DNA of 64,000 nucleotides from Streptomyces subrutilus (GTDB lineage: Bacteria > Actinomycetota > Actinomycetes > Streptomycetales > Streptomycetaceae). Shown one piece after another: positions 27,050-36,400 of the stretch. Every line of letters starts with the position of its first letter. Within the stretch, counting starts at the first letter, position 1. The stretch lies in the NCBI RefSeq assembly GCF_008704535.1, contig NZ_CP023701.1, positions 682,001-746,000 on the forward strand. Direction: 5' to 3'. Under the pieces are notes generated by a model. The model searched no databases. It saw only the letters and a list, made by a program, of their open reading frames with translations, and had not been told where the DNA came from. The translations under genes were made by a program, and so were the position numbers.

Positions 27050-27199
27050 GCGGCCATCCTGCCGCCCGGCGGCGTCCCGCGCAGGTCGGGGCCCGGACCC
27101 GGCGCGTACCGCAGGCGCGGTACAGGGGCCGCTCCGCGTACTCCTCGGGAAGGGCGGGACATCCCCCTGGGGGCCCTCCGGATCGGGCCGCCGTACGTT

Positions 27200-27205
27200 T
27201 AGGGT
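27200..27205 (+). promoter_or_regulatory. Candidate -10 box for a leaderless transcript
   Basis: TAGGGT lies 7 bp before ATG 27212, where transcription would start on or next to the start codon. No ribosome-binding site is present upstream of the ATG. A convincing -35 is not visible. Confidence 0.45.
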
Positions 27206-27211
27206 TCCCGT

Positions 27212-29911
27212 ATGAAGCTCCGACTGCCCCGGCGCCGCCGCAGCCGCCTGATCGCGGGCGCCGCCGCGCTCGCCGTCGTCGCGGGAGCCGGTACGTGGAC
27301 CGCGGCCGCCGCGGCCGGCGACCCGACCGCCGTGCACCGCGAGGACCACGTACTGGACATGCCCGGCGCCGGGATCGACACCTCGTACTTCACCGCGGGC
27401 GGCGGGGGGAAACGGCCCGCCGTGCTCCTCGGCCACGGCTTCGGCGGCAGCAAGGACGACGTCCGGGCCCAGGCCGAACAGCTGGCACGCGACGGCTACG
27501 CGGTGCTGACCTGGTCCGCGCGCGGTTTCGGCCGCTCCGGCGGCCGGATCGGGCTGAACGATCCGGAGTACGAGGTCAAGGACGTCTCGCGGCTCGTCGA
27601 CTGGCTCGCCACCCGGCCGGAGGTGCGGCTCGACGCGGCCGGCGACCCGCGGGTCGGCGTGTCCGGTGCCTCCTACGGCGGCGCCGTGTCCCTGCTCGCC
27701 GCCGGACACGACGCGCGGGTCGACGCCATCGCCCCGCAGATCACCTACTGGAACCTGGCCGACTCCCTCTTCCCGAACGGCGTCTTCAAGAAGCTGTGGG
27801 CGGGGATCTTCTTCACCACCGGCTCCGCCTCCGGTCTGCAGTCGGCGCAGCAGCCGCCGCAGCAGGGGGCGCGGGCCGCCGACCCGGCGGCGCCGGGCTG
27901 CGGACGGTTCCAGCCCGAGCTGTGCGCGATGTACGAGCGGGTCGCGGTGGCCGGGAAGCCGGACGCCGAGGCCCGCGCGCTGCTGGAGGCGCGCAGTCCC
28001 TCCGCCGTCGGCGGCCGGATCAAGGTGCCGACCCTCATCGTCCAGGGACAGGACGACTCCCTGTTCCCCCTCGACCAGGCCGACGCCATGGCCAAGGCCA
28101 TCGCTGCCAACGGCGCGCCCGTCGCGGTGGACTGGGCCGCCGGCGGCCACGACGGCGGCATGCGGGAGTCCGGGCGGACGGACGCGCGGGTGGCCGCGTG
28201 GTTCGACCGCTACCTGAAGGAGGACGCGGGCGCGGACACCGGGCCGGCGTTCCGCGTCTCGCGGTCCGGAGGCATCGACTCCACCGACGGGCAGGTGCAG
28301 CTGCGCGGTGCGGTCGGCGACCGCTACCCGGGGCTCACCTCGGGTCCGCGCGAGTTCGCCCTGTCCGGGCGCGAGCAGAGCTTCGCCAACCCCGCGGGCG
28401 GCGCGCCGCCCGCCCTGTCCTCGCTGCCGGGCATCGGCGGGCAGCTCGCCTCCCTCGGGGCCGGCCTGTCGCTCGACTTCCCCGGGCAGAACGCCCGGTT
28501 CGAGTCGGAGCCGCTGGCCGCCGAGACGCGGATCACCGGGACCCCGACCGTCACCCTGAAGGTGAGGTCGACGGCTGCGGACGGCTCGGCCGTGGTCTTC
28601 GGCAAGGTGTACGACGTCGGCCCGGACGGCCGCCAGCAGGTGCTGCCCAGCCAGCTCGTCGCCCCCGTACGGGTGGAGGACGCACGGGAGGGTGCGACCG
28701 TCCGGCTCCGGCTGCCCGCGATCGACCACGCGGTCGAGGCGGGGCACCGGCTGCGGCTGGTGGTCGCCGCGACCGACCTCGGCTACGCCACCCCGACCGC
28801 GCCGGCCGTCTACACGGTGGCGGCCGAGGGCCCCTTGACCGTGCCCGTCGCGGCGGGAGTGGGCACCGCCTCGTCGGGCCTGCCGGCCTGGACGTGGGGG
28901 CTGCCGCTGGCCGGCTTCGCGCTGGCGGCGGCGCTGCTCGGCATCCGGCGGACCGGCCGCGGCGCCGGGGCGCCGGCCCCGGAGCCCGCGCTGGCGGACG
29001 TACCGCTGGAGATCACGGGGCTGACGAAGCGGTACGCGAAGTCACAGGACCGGTACGCGGTGCGGGACCTGTCCTTCCGGGTGGAGAAGGGACAGGTGCT
29101 GGGGCTGCTCGGGCCCAACGGCGCCGGCAAGACCACCACCCTGCGGATGCTGATGGGGCTGATCTCGCCGGACGCCGGCGAGATCCGGGTGTTCGGGCAC
29201 GCGGTGCGGGCCGGGGCTCCGGTGCTGTCGCGGGTCGGGGCGTTCGTCGAGGGCGCGGGCTTCCTGCCGCACCTGACGGGCCGCGCCAACCTGGAGCTGT
29301 ACTGGCAGGCCACGGGCCGCCCGGCCGAGGACTCGCACATGGCGGAGGCCCTGGAGATCGCCGGGCTCGGCGACGCGCTGGAGCGGGCGGTCCGCACGTA
29401 CTCGCAGGGCATGCGGCAGCGGCTGGCCATCGCGCAGGCCATGCTGGGCATGCCGGACCTGCTGATCCTGGACGAACCGACGAACGGTCTGGATCCGCCG
29501 CAGATCCGCGAGATGCGTGACGTGATGATCCGCTACGCGGCGGGCGGCCGGACGGTCATCGTCTCCAGCCACCTGCTGTCGGAGGTGGAGCAGTCGTGCA
29601 CGCACCTGGTGGTCATGGACCGCGGCCGGCTGGTGCAGGCGGGCGAGGTCGCGGAGATCACCGGCGGCGGTGACACGCTGCTGGTGACCCTGGCCGGACC
29701 GCTGGACCCGGTGGGCGTCGAGAAGGTGGCGGCGCTGGAGGGGGTCGGTTCCGTGGTGGCCGCCGAGGACGGGCTGCTGGTGCGGCTGGAAGGTGCGACG
29801 GCCGCGGGGCTGATCGCCGAACTCGTACGGCTGGAGGTGCCGGTGACCGGAGTGGGGCCGCACCGCCGGCTGGAGGACGCGTTCCTCACGCTGATCGGAG
29901 GTTCGGCATGA
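27212..29911 (+). CDS. Extracellular alpha/beta-hydrolase fused to an ABC transporter ATPase
   Basis: 899 residues in three parts. A basic N-terminus and hydrophobic segment (12-35) act as signal anchor. Residues 45-340 are an X-Pro dipeptidyl-peptidase/CocE-like hydrolase: HGFGGSKDD (75-83), nucleophile elbow GASYGG with Ser154, QGQDDSLFP for the acid and GGHDGG for the histidine. Residues about 345-560 resemble the jelly roll that follows in this family. A second membrane helix (about 575-597) leads to the cytoplasmic ABC ATPase: Walker A GPNGAGKTT near 634, signature YSQGMRQRL and Walker B LLILDEPTNGLDPP. The topology is sensible, with hydrolase outside and ATPase inside. The permease overlaps by 4 bp. 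It may cleave a substrate at the membrane or couple hydrolysis to transport. Confidence 0.88.
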   Translation: MKLRLPRRRRSRLIAGAAALAVVAGAGTWTAAAAAGDPTAVHREDHVLDMPGAGIDTSYFTAGGGGKRPAVLLGHGFGGSKDDVRAQAEQLARDGYAVLTWSARGFGRSGGRIGLNDPEYEVKDVSRLVDWLATRPEVRLDAAGDPRVGVSGASYGGAVSLLAAGHDARVDAIAPQITYWNLADSLFPNGVFKKLWAGIFFTTGSASGLQSAQQPPQQGARAADPAAPGCGRFQPELCAMYERVAVAGKPDAEARALLEARSPSAVGGRIKVPTLIVQGQDDSLFPLDQADAMAKAIAANGAPVAVDWAAGGHDGGMRESGRTDARVAAWFDRYLKEDAGADTGPAFRVSRSGGIDSTDGQVQLRGAVGDRYPGLTSGPREFALSGREQSFANPAGGAPPALSSLPGIGGQLASLGAGLSLDFPGQNARFESEPLAAETRITGTPTVTLKVRSTAADGSAVVFGKVYDVGPDGRQQVLPSQLVAPVRVEDAREGATVRLRLPAIDHAVEAGHRLRLVVAATDLGYATPTAPAVYTVAAEGPLTVPVAAGVGTASSGLPAWTWGLPLAGFALAAALLGIRRTGRGAGAPAPEPALADVPLEITGLTKRYAKSQDRYAVRDLSFRVEKGQVLGLLGPNGAGKTTTLRMLMGLISPDAGEIRVFGHAVRAGAPVLSRVGAFVEGAGFLPHLTGRANLELYWQATGRPAEDSHMAEALEIAGLGDALERAVRTYSQGMRQRLAIAQAMLGMPDLLILDEPTNGLDPPQIREMRDVMIRYAAGGRTVIVSSHLLSEVEQSCTHLVVMDRGRLVQAGEVAEITGGGDTLLVTLAGPLDPVGVEKVAALEGVGSVVAAEDGLLVRLEGATAAGLIAELVRLEVPVTGVGPHRRLEDAFLTLIGGSA

Positions 29912-30774
29912 GTGCCGTCCAGGAGACCGCGGCCGGCTACCGGGCCGGCCGCACCCTGCCGCTGCGGGTGGAGGCGCTGCGGCAGTGGCGCCGGCGGCGG
30001 ACGCTGGTGATGGGCGGGGTGCTGGCCGCGCTGCCGTTCGTCATGGTCATCGCGTTCGCGGTGGGCGGTGGACCGGACGACGGTCCGGGCGGCGGCAACG
30101 GCCGGATCAGCCTGATCGACACGGCCACCGCCTCGGGCGCGAACTTCGCGGCCACCTGCCTGTTCGTCTCGGCCGGCTTCCTGCTGGTGGTGCCGGTGGC
30201 GCTGTTCTGCGGGGACACCGTGGCCTCGGAGGCCAGCTGGTCGTCGCTGCGCTACCTGCTGGCCTCGCCCGTGCCCCGGGCCCGGCTGCTGTGGAGCAAG
30301 CTCGTGGTGGCGCTGGGGTTCAGCCTGGCGGCGATGGTGCTGCTGCCACTGGTGGCACTGGCGGTGGGCACGGCCGCGTACGGCTGGGCACCGCTGAAGC
30401 TGCCGACGGGCGGGTCGCTGGCGGCCGCGGACACCGTGCCGAGGCTCGCGGTGGCGGTCGGCTTCATCTTCGTGTCGCAGCTGGTCACGGCGGGGCTGGC
30501 GTTCTGGCTGTCGACGCGGACGGACGCGCCGCTGGGCGCGGTCGGCGGCGCGGTCGGGCTGACGATCGTCGGCAACGTGCTGGACGCGGTGACGGCCCTG
30601 GGCTCGTGGCGGGAGTTCCTGCCGGCGCACTGGCAGTTCGCCTGGGCGGACGCGTTGCAGCCGCAGCTGGAGTGGGGCGGGATGATCAAGGGCACGGCGG
30701 TGTCGGTGACGTACGCGGTGGTGCTCTTCGCCCTGGCCTTCCGGGGGTTCTCCCGCAAGGACATCGTGTCCTGA
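29908..30774 (+). CDS. ABC-2 type permease partner of the fusion protein
   Basis: 288 residues with about six membrane helices: VMGGVLAALPFVMVIAFAVGG, ATCLFVSAGFLLVVPVALFC, a coupling-helix region EASWSSLRYLLASPVPRARLLWSKL, then VALGFSLAAMVLLPLVALAVG, AVAVGFIFVSQLVTAGLAFWLS and a last helix AVVLFALAFRGFSRKD. The EAsWssLRyLLasPVpRarLL segment is typical of ABC-2 permeases that pair with ATPases of the type fused upstream. ATG 29908 overlaps the fusion gene stop (ATGA). Two molecules of each protein would form the transporter. Cargo is unknown. Confidence 0.88.
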   Translation: MSAVQETAAGYRAGRTLPLRVEALRQWRRRRTLVMGGVLAALPFVMVIAFAVGGGPDDGPGGGNGRISLIDTATASGANFAATCLFVSAGFLLVVPVALFCGDTVASEASWSSLRYLLASPVPRARLLWSKLVVALGFSLAAMVLLPLVALAVGTAAYGWAPLKLPTGGSLAAADTVPRLAVAVGFIFVSQLVTAGLAFWLSTRTDAPLGAVGGAVGLTIVGNVLDAVTALGSWREFLPAHWQFAWADALQPQLEWGGMIKGTAVSVTYAVVLFALAFRGFSRKDIVS

Positions 30775-30794
30775 GCGGAGGAGCGCGAGCGGGG

Positions 30795-30887
30795 CGCACG
30801 GCGGCCCGGCCGGGATGTCCCGGCCGGGCCGCCGTGCGTCCGGCCGAGCCCGGGACCGGGGCGCGGGCCCGGGCCCGCGCCCCGGTC
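30795..30887. terminator. Two long perfect hairpins between convergent operons
   Basis: Positions 30795-30815 pair perfectly with 30818-30838 (21 bp), and 30854-30870 with 30871-30887 (17 bp with no spacer). They fill the gap between the permease stop and the phosphatase stop on the opposite strand. Confidence 0.88.
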
Positions 30888-30910
30888 TCGGGGAGCGGGG
30901 GCCCGCGCGG

Positions 30911-33388
30911 TCAGCGCACCTCGATGCCGATGAGGCAGGTGTCGTCGTCCGTGTCGGAGGCGCTGTAGGTCAGCAGGTTGTCGAGTCGCTTGTCCAGCGA
31001 GTCCGCGGTCCGCGAGGCCACGGTGAGCAGCTGCTTGAGGGAGTCCGTGACCGCGATGTCCCGGCGTTCGACGAGGCCGTCGGTGTACATGAGCAGGACG
31101 TCGTCGGCTTCGAGCTGTACCTCCTCCTCGGTGAACGCCGTCTCGGGCAGGGCGCCCAGGAGCAGGCCGGGCACGAGGGGGAACGCCCGGGCCTGCGCGC
31201 CCCGGATGAGGACGGGCGGCAGGTGGCCGGCGCGGGCCCAGCGCAGGGTGCGGGTCTGCGGGTCGAAGATCCCGCAGACGGCGGTGGCGGTCAGGTGGCT
31301 GGTGAGGTGGAACGCGACGGTGTTCAGCCAGGAGAGCAGCTGTGCGGGCCCGGCGCCGGTGACGGCGAGGCCGCGCAGGGCGTTGCGCAGGACGACCATG
31401 CCGGTGGCGGCCTGGATGCCGTGGCCGGCGACGTCGCCGACGCTGAGCAGGATCTTGTTGTCGGGCAGGACGACGGAGTCGTACCAGTCCCCGCCCACCA
31501 GCGACTCCGACTCGGCCGGGCGGTAGCGCACGGCGATGCGGATGCCGGGCACCTCCAGCGGGGCCGGGGCCGGGGGCATGATGGCGTGCTGGAGTTGCAG
31601 CGCGAGTTGGCTGCGGTCGGCGGATTCGGCCTCGCTGTCGGCGAGTTGGTCGCGGGTGGCCGCGAGGGCCACCTCGGTCCAGTGCTGCGCGGAGACGTCC
31701 TGGCAGGCGCCGCGTACCGCGTAGAGGCGGCCGTGGTCGTCCAGGACGGGTTCGGCCACCATGCGGATGTGGCGGGTGATGCCGTCGGGGCGCAGCAGCC
31801 GGAAGTCCACGGACGACTCGCGCCGGCGGTGCAGCAGCGTCCGCAGGAACCGGCCGATGGAGTTCACGTCGTGGGGGTGGGCGTGGGCCGCCAGGTCCTC
31901 CAGGGGAACGGGCGAGGCGGTCGGCGGGAGCCCGAAGAGGGTGAACAGCTGCCCGTTCCAGCTGATCTCCCCGGTGTGCGTGTTCTGTTCGAAGCCGCCG
32001 ACCCGGCCGAGCCGCTGTGCGTGCTGGAGCAGGCTGGCGAGCCGGGCCGTCTCGTCCTCGATCTTCCAGATGAGCAGGAGCGCGGGACCGTGGCGGCTGA
32101 TGCCCACGTCGGCGACGGTGGTGAGGGGGACGTCGTCGACGAAGGCAGTCAGGGCGGTGCGCACGGCCTGGCAGGGCTCTCCGGTGGCGTAGACGTGCTC
32201 CAGCGTGCCGAAGAGGCCGCTGTTCTCGGCGGCCGCCGGGTAGGCCTCCAGGAAGCGGGCTCCGGTGACGAGCGAGCGGGGCCGGCCCGCGGGGTCGATG
32301 AAGCGGCTGTTGGTGTGGTGGATGCGGAAGTCGGCCAGGCGCCCGTCGGCGTCGAGGCTGGGGGTGAGGACGAGCGCGGGGTCGTGGAGGTGGTCGGCGA
32401 GGTCGGCGAGTTCGGCGACGACGGCCGGTTGGGGGGCGCCGGGGGCGGTGGCCGCCGCGTGCGGTGTCCGCTCTTCCAGGGTGCGGGCGCACAGTTCGGC
32501 CAGCGCCTCCAGCTGGCGCAGGATCCGCGGGGGCTGCGGGGGCAGCGCTTCGGGCCACGCGATCTCCAGGACGCCGTGGATGCGTCCCCCGGTGCCCGCG
32601 GGGACCACGACGCGGCCGCTGTCGGGGTGCCGGCTCCGGCCGATGCTGGGGATGCCGGATTCCGCGAGGCTGGTGACGACGGCGAGGTCCCGGCGGGTCA
32701 GCGCGAGCCGGGCGCAGGTGGCGACCTCGGGCGGGACGTACCGCCAGCGGGCGGCGTCCTCCTGGGTGAAGCCGGCCTGGCCGACCAGGGTGAGGGAGGA
32801 GTCGGGACCGGCCACCCAGATCGCCACGGCGTGCGCGCCCAGGGGGCTGAGCGCGTTCTCCAGGAGGGCGGCGGCGACGGCCTGCGAGTCGGTGGCCGCG
32901 AGCACCCCGCTCTCGGCGGTCCGCAGCCGTACGGAGGCCGCGTCGTCCCCGGCGGGTCCGTCGACGGCGCTCTTCAGGAACTGCTGGGCCACCTCGCCGA
33001 CCCGGTCGCGGGCGGCCCGGTTGATGACGTCGACGGCGAGGCCGAGCACGGTGCCGCCGGACTGCTCGGCCAGTGTGGCCAGCTGGCGGGCCGCCTCGGC
33101 CGGTCCGCAGCCCAATCGGCCCACGAGGATGCCCTTGGCCATCTCGACCAGGGCCCGGCCGTCGGCGGCCGACTGGGCCTCCTGGGCCTCCTTGCGCAGC
33201 CGCTCCACGGTGGCGGCGAGCCGGCCCGGCTCGGCGGGACCGGTGGCGCGGTCCGGCGCGGGTACGTCGGGCAGGGGCGCGCCACCGGGCCGGCGTGCGG
33301 CGGGCACCGCCGGCGCCCCGTCGGGGGCGTCGGGCCCGGCGGTGTCGTGGGGCCGGGGTGCTGGGGGTTCGTCGGGAAGGCTGTTCAC
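30911..33388 (-). CDS. SpoIIE-type PP2C phosphatase with ANTAR, GAF and PAS domains
   Basis: 825 residues from GTG 33388, with GGAGGAAG upstream. After a disordered Pro/Ala start comes an ANTAR-like segment (about 58-110: VEMAKGILVGRLGCGPAEAARQL), then a GAF domain (about 150-300), PAS-like sensors (about 330-560, with LFGLPPTASP and FRLLRPDGITRHIRM), and a C-terminal SpoIIE phosphatase (about 600-825: SLVGGDWYDSVVLPDNKILLSVGDVAGHG with metal-binding aspartates, and LLMYTDGLVERRD). Such enzymes dephosphorylate STAS anti-sigma antagonists. An ANTAR at the N-terminus of a SpoIIE protein is unusual because ANTAR binds nascent RNA. It is the second gene of an operon behind the poly-HAMP kinase. 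Confidence 0.9.
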   Translation of the reverse strand: MNSLPDEPPAPRPHDTAGPDAPDGAPAVPAARRPGGAPLPDVPAPDRATGPAEPGRLAATVERLRKEAQEAQSAADGRALVEMAKGILVGRLGCGPAEAARQLATLAEQSGGTVLGLAVDVINRAARDRVGEVAQQFLKSAVDGPAGDDAASVRLRTAESGVLAATDSQAVAAALLENALSPLGAHAVAIWVAGPDSSLTLVGQAGFTQEDAARWRYVPPEVATCARLALTRRDLAVVTSLAESGIPSIGRSRHPDSGRVVVPAGTGGRIHGVLEIAWPEALPPQPPRILRQLEALAELCARTLEERTPHAAATAPGAPQPAVVAELADLADHLHDPALVLTPSLDADGRLADFRIHHTNSRFIDPAGRPRSLVTGARFLEAYPAAAENSGLFGTLEHVYATGEPCQAVRTALTAFVDDVPLTTVADVGISRHGPALLLIWKIEDETARLASLLQHAQRLGRVGGFEQNTHTGEISWNGQLFTLFGLPPTASPVPLEDLAAHAHPHDVNSIGRFLRTLLHRRRESSVDFRLLRPDGITRHIRMVAEPVLDDHGRLYAVRGACQDVSAQHWTEVALAATRDQLADSEAESADRSQLALQLQHAIMPPAPAPLEVPGIRIAVRYRPAESESLVGGDWYDSVVLPDNKILLSVGDVAGHGIQAATGMVVLRNALRGLAVTGAGPAQLLSWLNTVAFHLTSHLTATAVCGIFDPQTRTLRWARAGHLPPVLIRGAQARAFPLVPGLLLGALPETAFTEEEVQLEADDVLLMYTDGLVERRDIAVTDSLKQLLTVASRTADSLDKRLDNLLTYSASDTDDDTCLIGIEVR

Positions 33389-33430
33389 CGTACGTCGGCT
33401 TCCTCCGTGGGGGCGGCTTGGGCTGCGGGG

Positions 33431-36400
33431 TCAGGCACGGGGCGCGTCCGCGGGCTCCTGCGGCAGCAGCCAGCGGCGCAGCCGGAGGATGAGGTCGTTC
33501 GCGTCGACGGGCTTGGTGACGTAGTCGCTGGACCCGGAGGCCAGGCTCTTCTCCCGGTCCCCGGGCATGGCCTTGGCGGTGACCGAGATGATCGGGAGGT
33601 CGGCGTAGGCGGGCATGCGCCTGATCTCGGCGGTCGCCGCGTAGCCGTCCAGTTCCGGCATCATCACGTCCATCAGGATCAGGTCGATGCCGGGGGTGCT
33701 GGTCAGGGTCTCGATGCCCTTGCGGCCGTTCTCGGCGTGCAGGACCCGCAGGCCGTGCAGTTCGAGGATGCCGCTGATCGCGTACAGGTTGCGGGGGTCG
33801 TCGTCGACCACGAGGACGGACCGGCCGACGAGGCTGGTGTCGACGACGGCGTGCTCCGGTGCGGGGACCTCGGCGTCGGGCCGCACCAGGGGCAGGACGT
33901 CGCCGGGGCGGTCCGCCGACAGGTGCAGGGCGATGCGTTCGCGCAGTTCGTCGAGGCTGGAGAGGACTTCGAGCGGTTGGACGGCGGCGCGCTGGGCGAT
34001 CTCGTCCTGCTGGGCCCGGGTCATGCGGCGGTTGTCGTGCGCGAGGACCGGCAGGGACGCGAGCGCGGTGTCCCCGGCCAGGGCCTGGAGGAAGCGCAGG
34101 GCCTCTCCGTCGGCGCCCAGTTCGAGGACCACGCAGTGGAAGGGGGACTGCGCGAGGACGGCCGCCGCGTCCGCCGCGGTGACGGCGGTCACGACCTCGG
34201 CGCGACCGGCCGGTCCGCTGGTCTCCCGGCCGGCGGTCAGGTCGGCCGCGGCGCTCTCCGCGACGAGGCTGAGGAGGCCGTTGCTGCGCCGCTCGATCAC
34301 CAGGAGGCGCCGGGCGCGCCGGTTCTCGTCCGGCGGTGCGGCGTCGCCGTCGCGCGGATCGGCGGTGGGCCTGTCGGCTCCCTCCAGGGCGGGGACGGGC
34401 GCGTCCCGGTCCGTGAAGTCGGGCCGGGAGACGGGCAGGTACAGGGTGAACGTGGAGCCTTCGCCGGGCACGCTGCGGGCGGTGACCACGCCGCCGAGGA
34501 GCCGGGCGATCTCGCGGGTGATGGAGAGGCCGAGGCCGGTTCCGCCGTACTTGCGGCTGGTGGTGCCGTCGGCCTGCTGGAACGCGGCGAAGATGACCTC
34601 CAGCTGCTGTTCGGCGATGCCGATGCCGGTGTCGATGACCCGGAAGGCCACCACGGAGCCGGACTGGGCGAGCTCGGCGGGGAGCTCCGCTGCGGTGGCC
34701 GGTTCGATCCGGACCTGGACGCGGCCGTGCTCGGTGAACTTGACCGCGTTGGAGAGCAGGTTGCGCAGGATCTGCTGGAGGCGGGCGTCGTCGGTGAGCA
34801 GGTCCGCGGGCACGCCGGTCGCGCTCGTGATGTCGAAGTCGAGCCCCTTCTGGCTGGTCAGCGGCCGGAACGAGGCCTCCACGTAGTTGAGGAGCCGCTT
34901 GAGGGAGACCCGCTCCAGGTTGATGTCCATCTTGCCGGCCTCGACCTTGGAGAGGTCGAGGATGTCGTTGATGAGCTGGAGGAGGTCGGAGCCCGCGGAG
35001 TGGATGATGCCCGCGTACTCGACCTGCTTGGGCGTGAGGTTGCGGGAGGGGTTCTGGGAGAGGAGCTGGGCGAGGATGAGCAGGCTGTTCAGCGGGGTGC
35101 GCAGTTCGTGGCTCATGTTGGCCAGGAACTCCGACTTGTACTTGGAGGCCAGGGAGAGCTGCTGGGCCCGGTCCTCCAGCTCCTGTCGCGCCTGTTCGAT
35201 CTCCAGGTTCTTCGTCTCGATGTCGCGGTTCTGGCTGGCGAGGAGGGCGGCCTTCTCCTCCAGTTCGGCGTTGGAGCGCTGGAGTTCGTCCTGCTGGACC
35301 TGGAGCTGTTCGGACCGGGCCTGCAGCTCGCCCGTGAGGCGCTGGGACTCGCCGAGGAGTTCGTCGGTGCGGGCGTTGGCGACGATGGTGCTGACGTTGA
35401 CGCCCACGGTCTCCATCAGCCGTCCGAGGAAGTCGCGGTGCACCGGGGTGAAGGGGTTGAAGGAGGCGAGCTCGATCACGCCGAGGACCTGGTCCTCGAC
35501 GAGGATGGGCAGCACGATGAGGTGGGCGGGGGCGGCTCCGCCCAGCCCGGAGGAGATGAGGTAGCCGGGCGGCACGTTGGCGGTGGTCAGGATGCGGCGG
35601 CTGCGCGCGGCCTGCCCGACCAGGGTCTCGCCGTGCCGCAGCCGTGTGCTGGCGGGCCGGTCGGCGGGGCGCCCGAAGGAGCCGATCAGGGTGAGCCAGG
35701 ACTGGCCTTCGGCCTCTTCGCCGAGGTAGAAGGCGCCGTAGCTGGCGTCCACGAGGGGGGCCAGTTCGTCCATGACGAGTTCGGCGACGACCGCGAGGTC
35801 GCGGTGGCCCTGCATCAGGCCGGAGATCTGGGCCAGGTTGGACTTGAGCCAGTCCTGTTCCTGGTTGGCCCGGGTGGTCTCGCGCAGCGAGCCGACCATC
35901 GAGTTGATGTTGTCCTTGAGTTCGGCGACCTCGCCCGAGGCGTCGACGGTGATGGAACGGGTCAGGTCGCCCTCGGCGACGGCGCTGGCGACCTCGGCGA
36001 TGGCCCGGACCTGCCGGGTCAGGTTGCCGGCGAGTTCGTTGACGTTCTCGGTGAGCCGCTTCCAGGTGCCGGAGACGCCCTCCACCTCGGCCTGGCCGCC
36101 GAGCCGGCCCTCGCTGCCCACCTCGCGGGCGACGCGGGTGACTTCGGCGGCGAAGGAGGACAGCTGGTCGACCATCGTGTTGATGGTGGTCTTCAACTCC
36201 AGGATCTCGCCGCGGGCGTCGACGTCGATCTTCTTGGACAGGTCTCCGTTGGCGACGGCGGTGGTGACCAGGGCGATGTTGCGGACCTGCCCGGTCAGGT
36301 TGTTCGCCATGGAGTTGACGTTGTCGGTGAGGTCCTTCCACGTGCCCGCCACGTTCGGCACCCGGGCCTGGCCGCCGAGCCGGCCCTCCGTGCCGACCTC

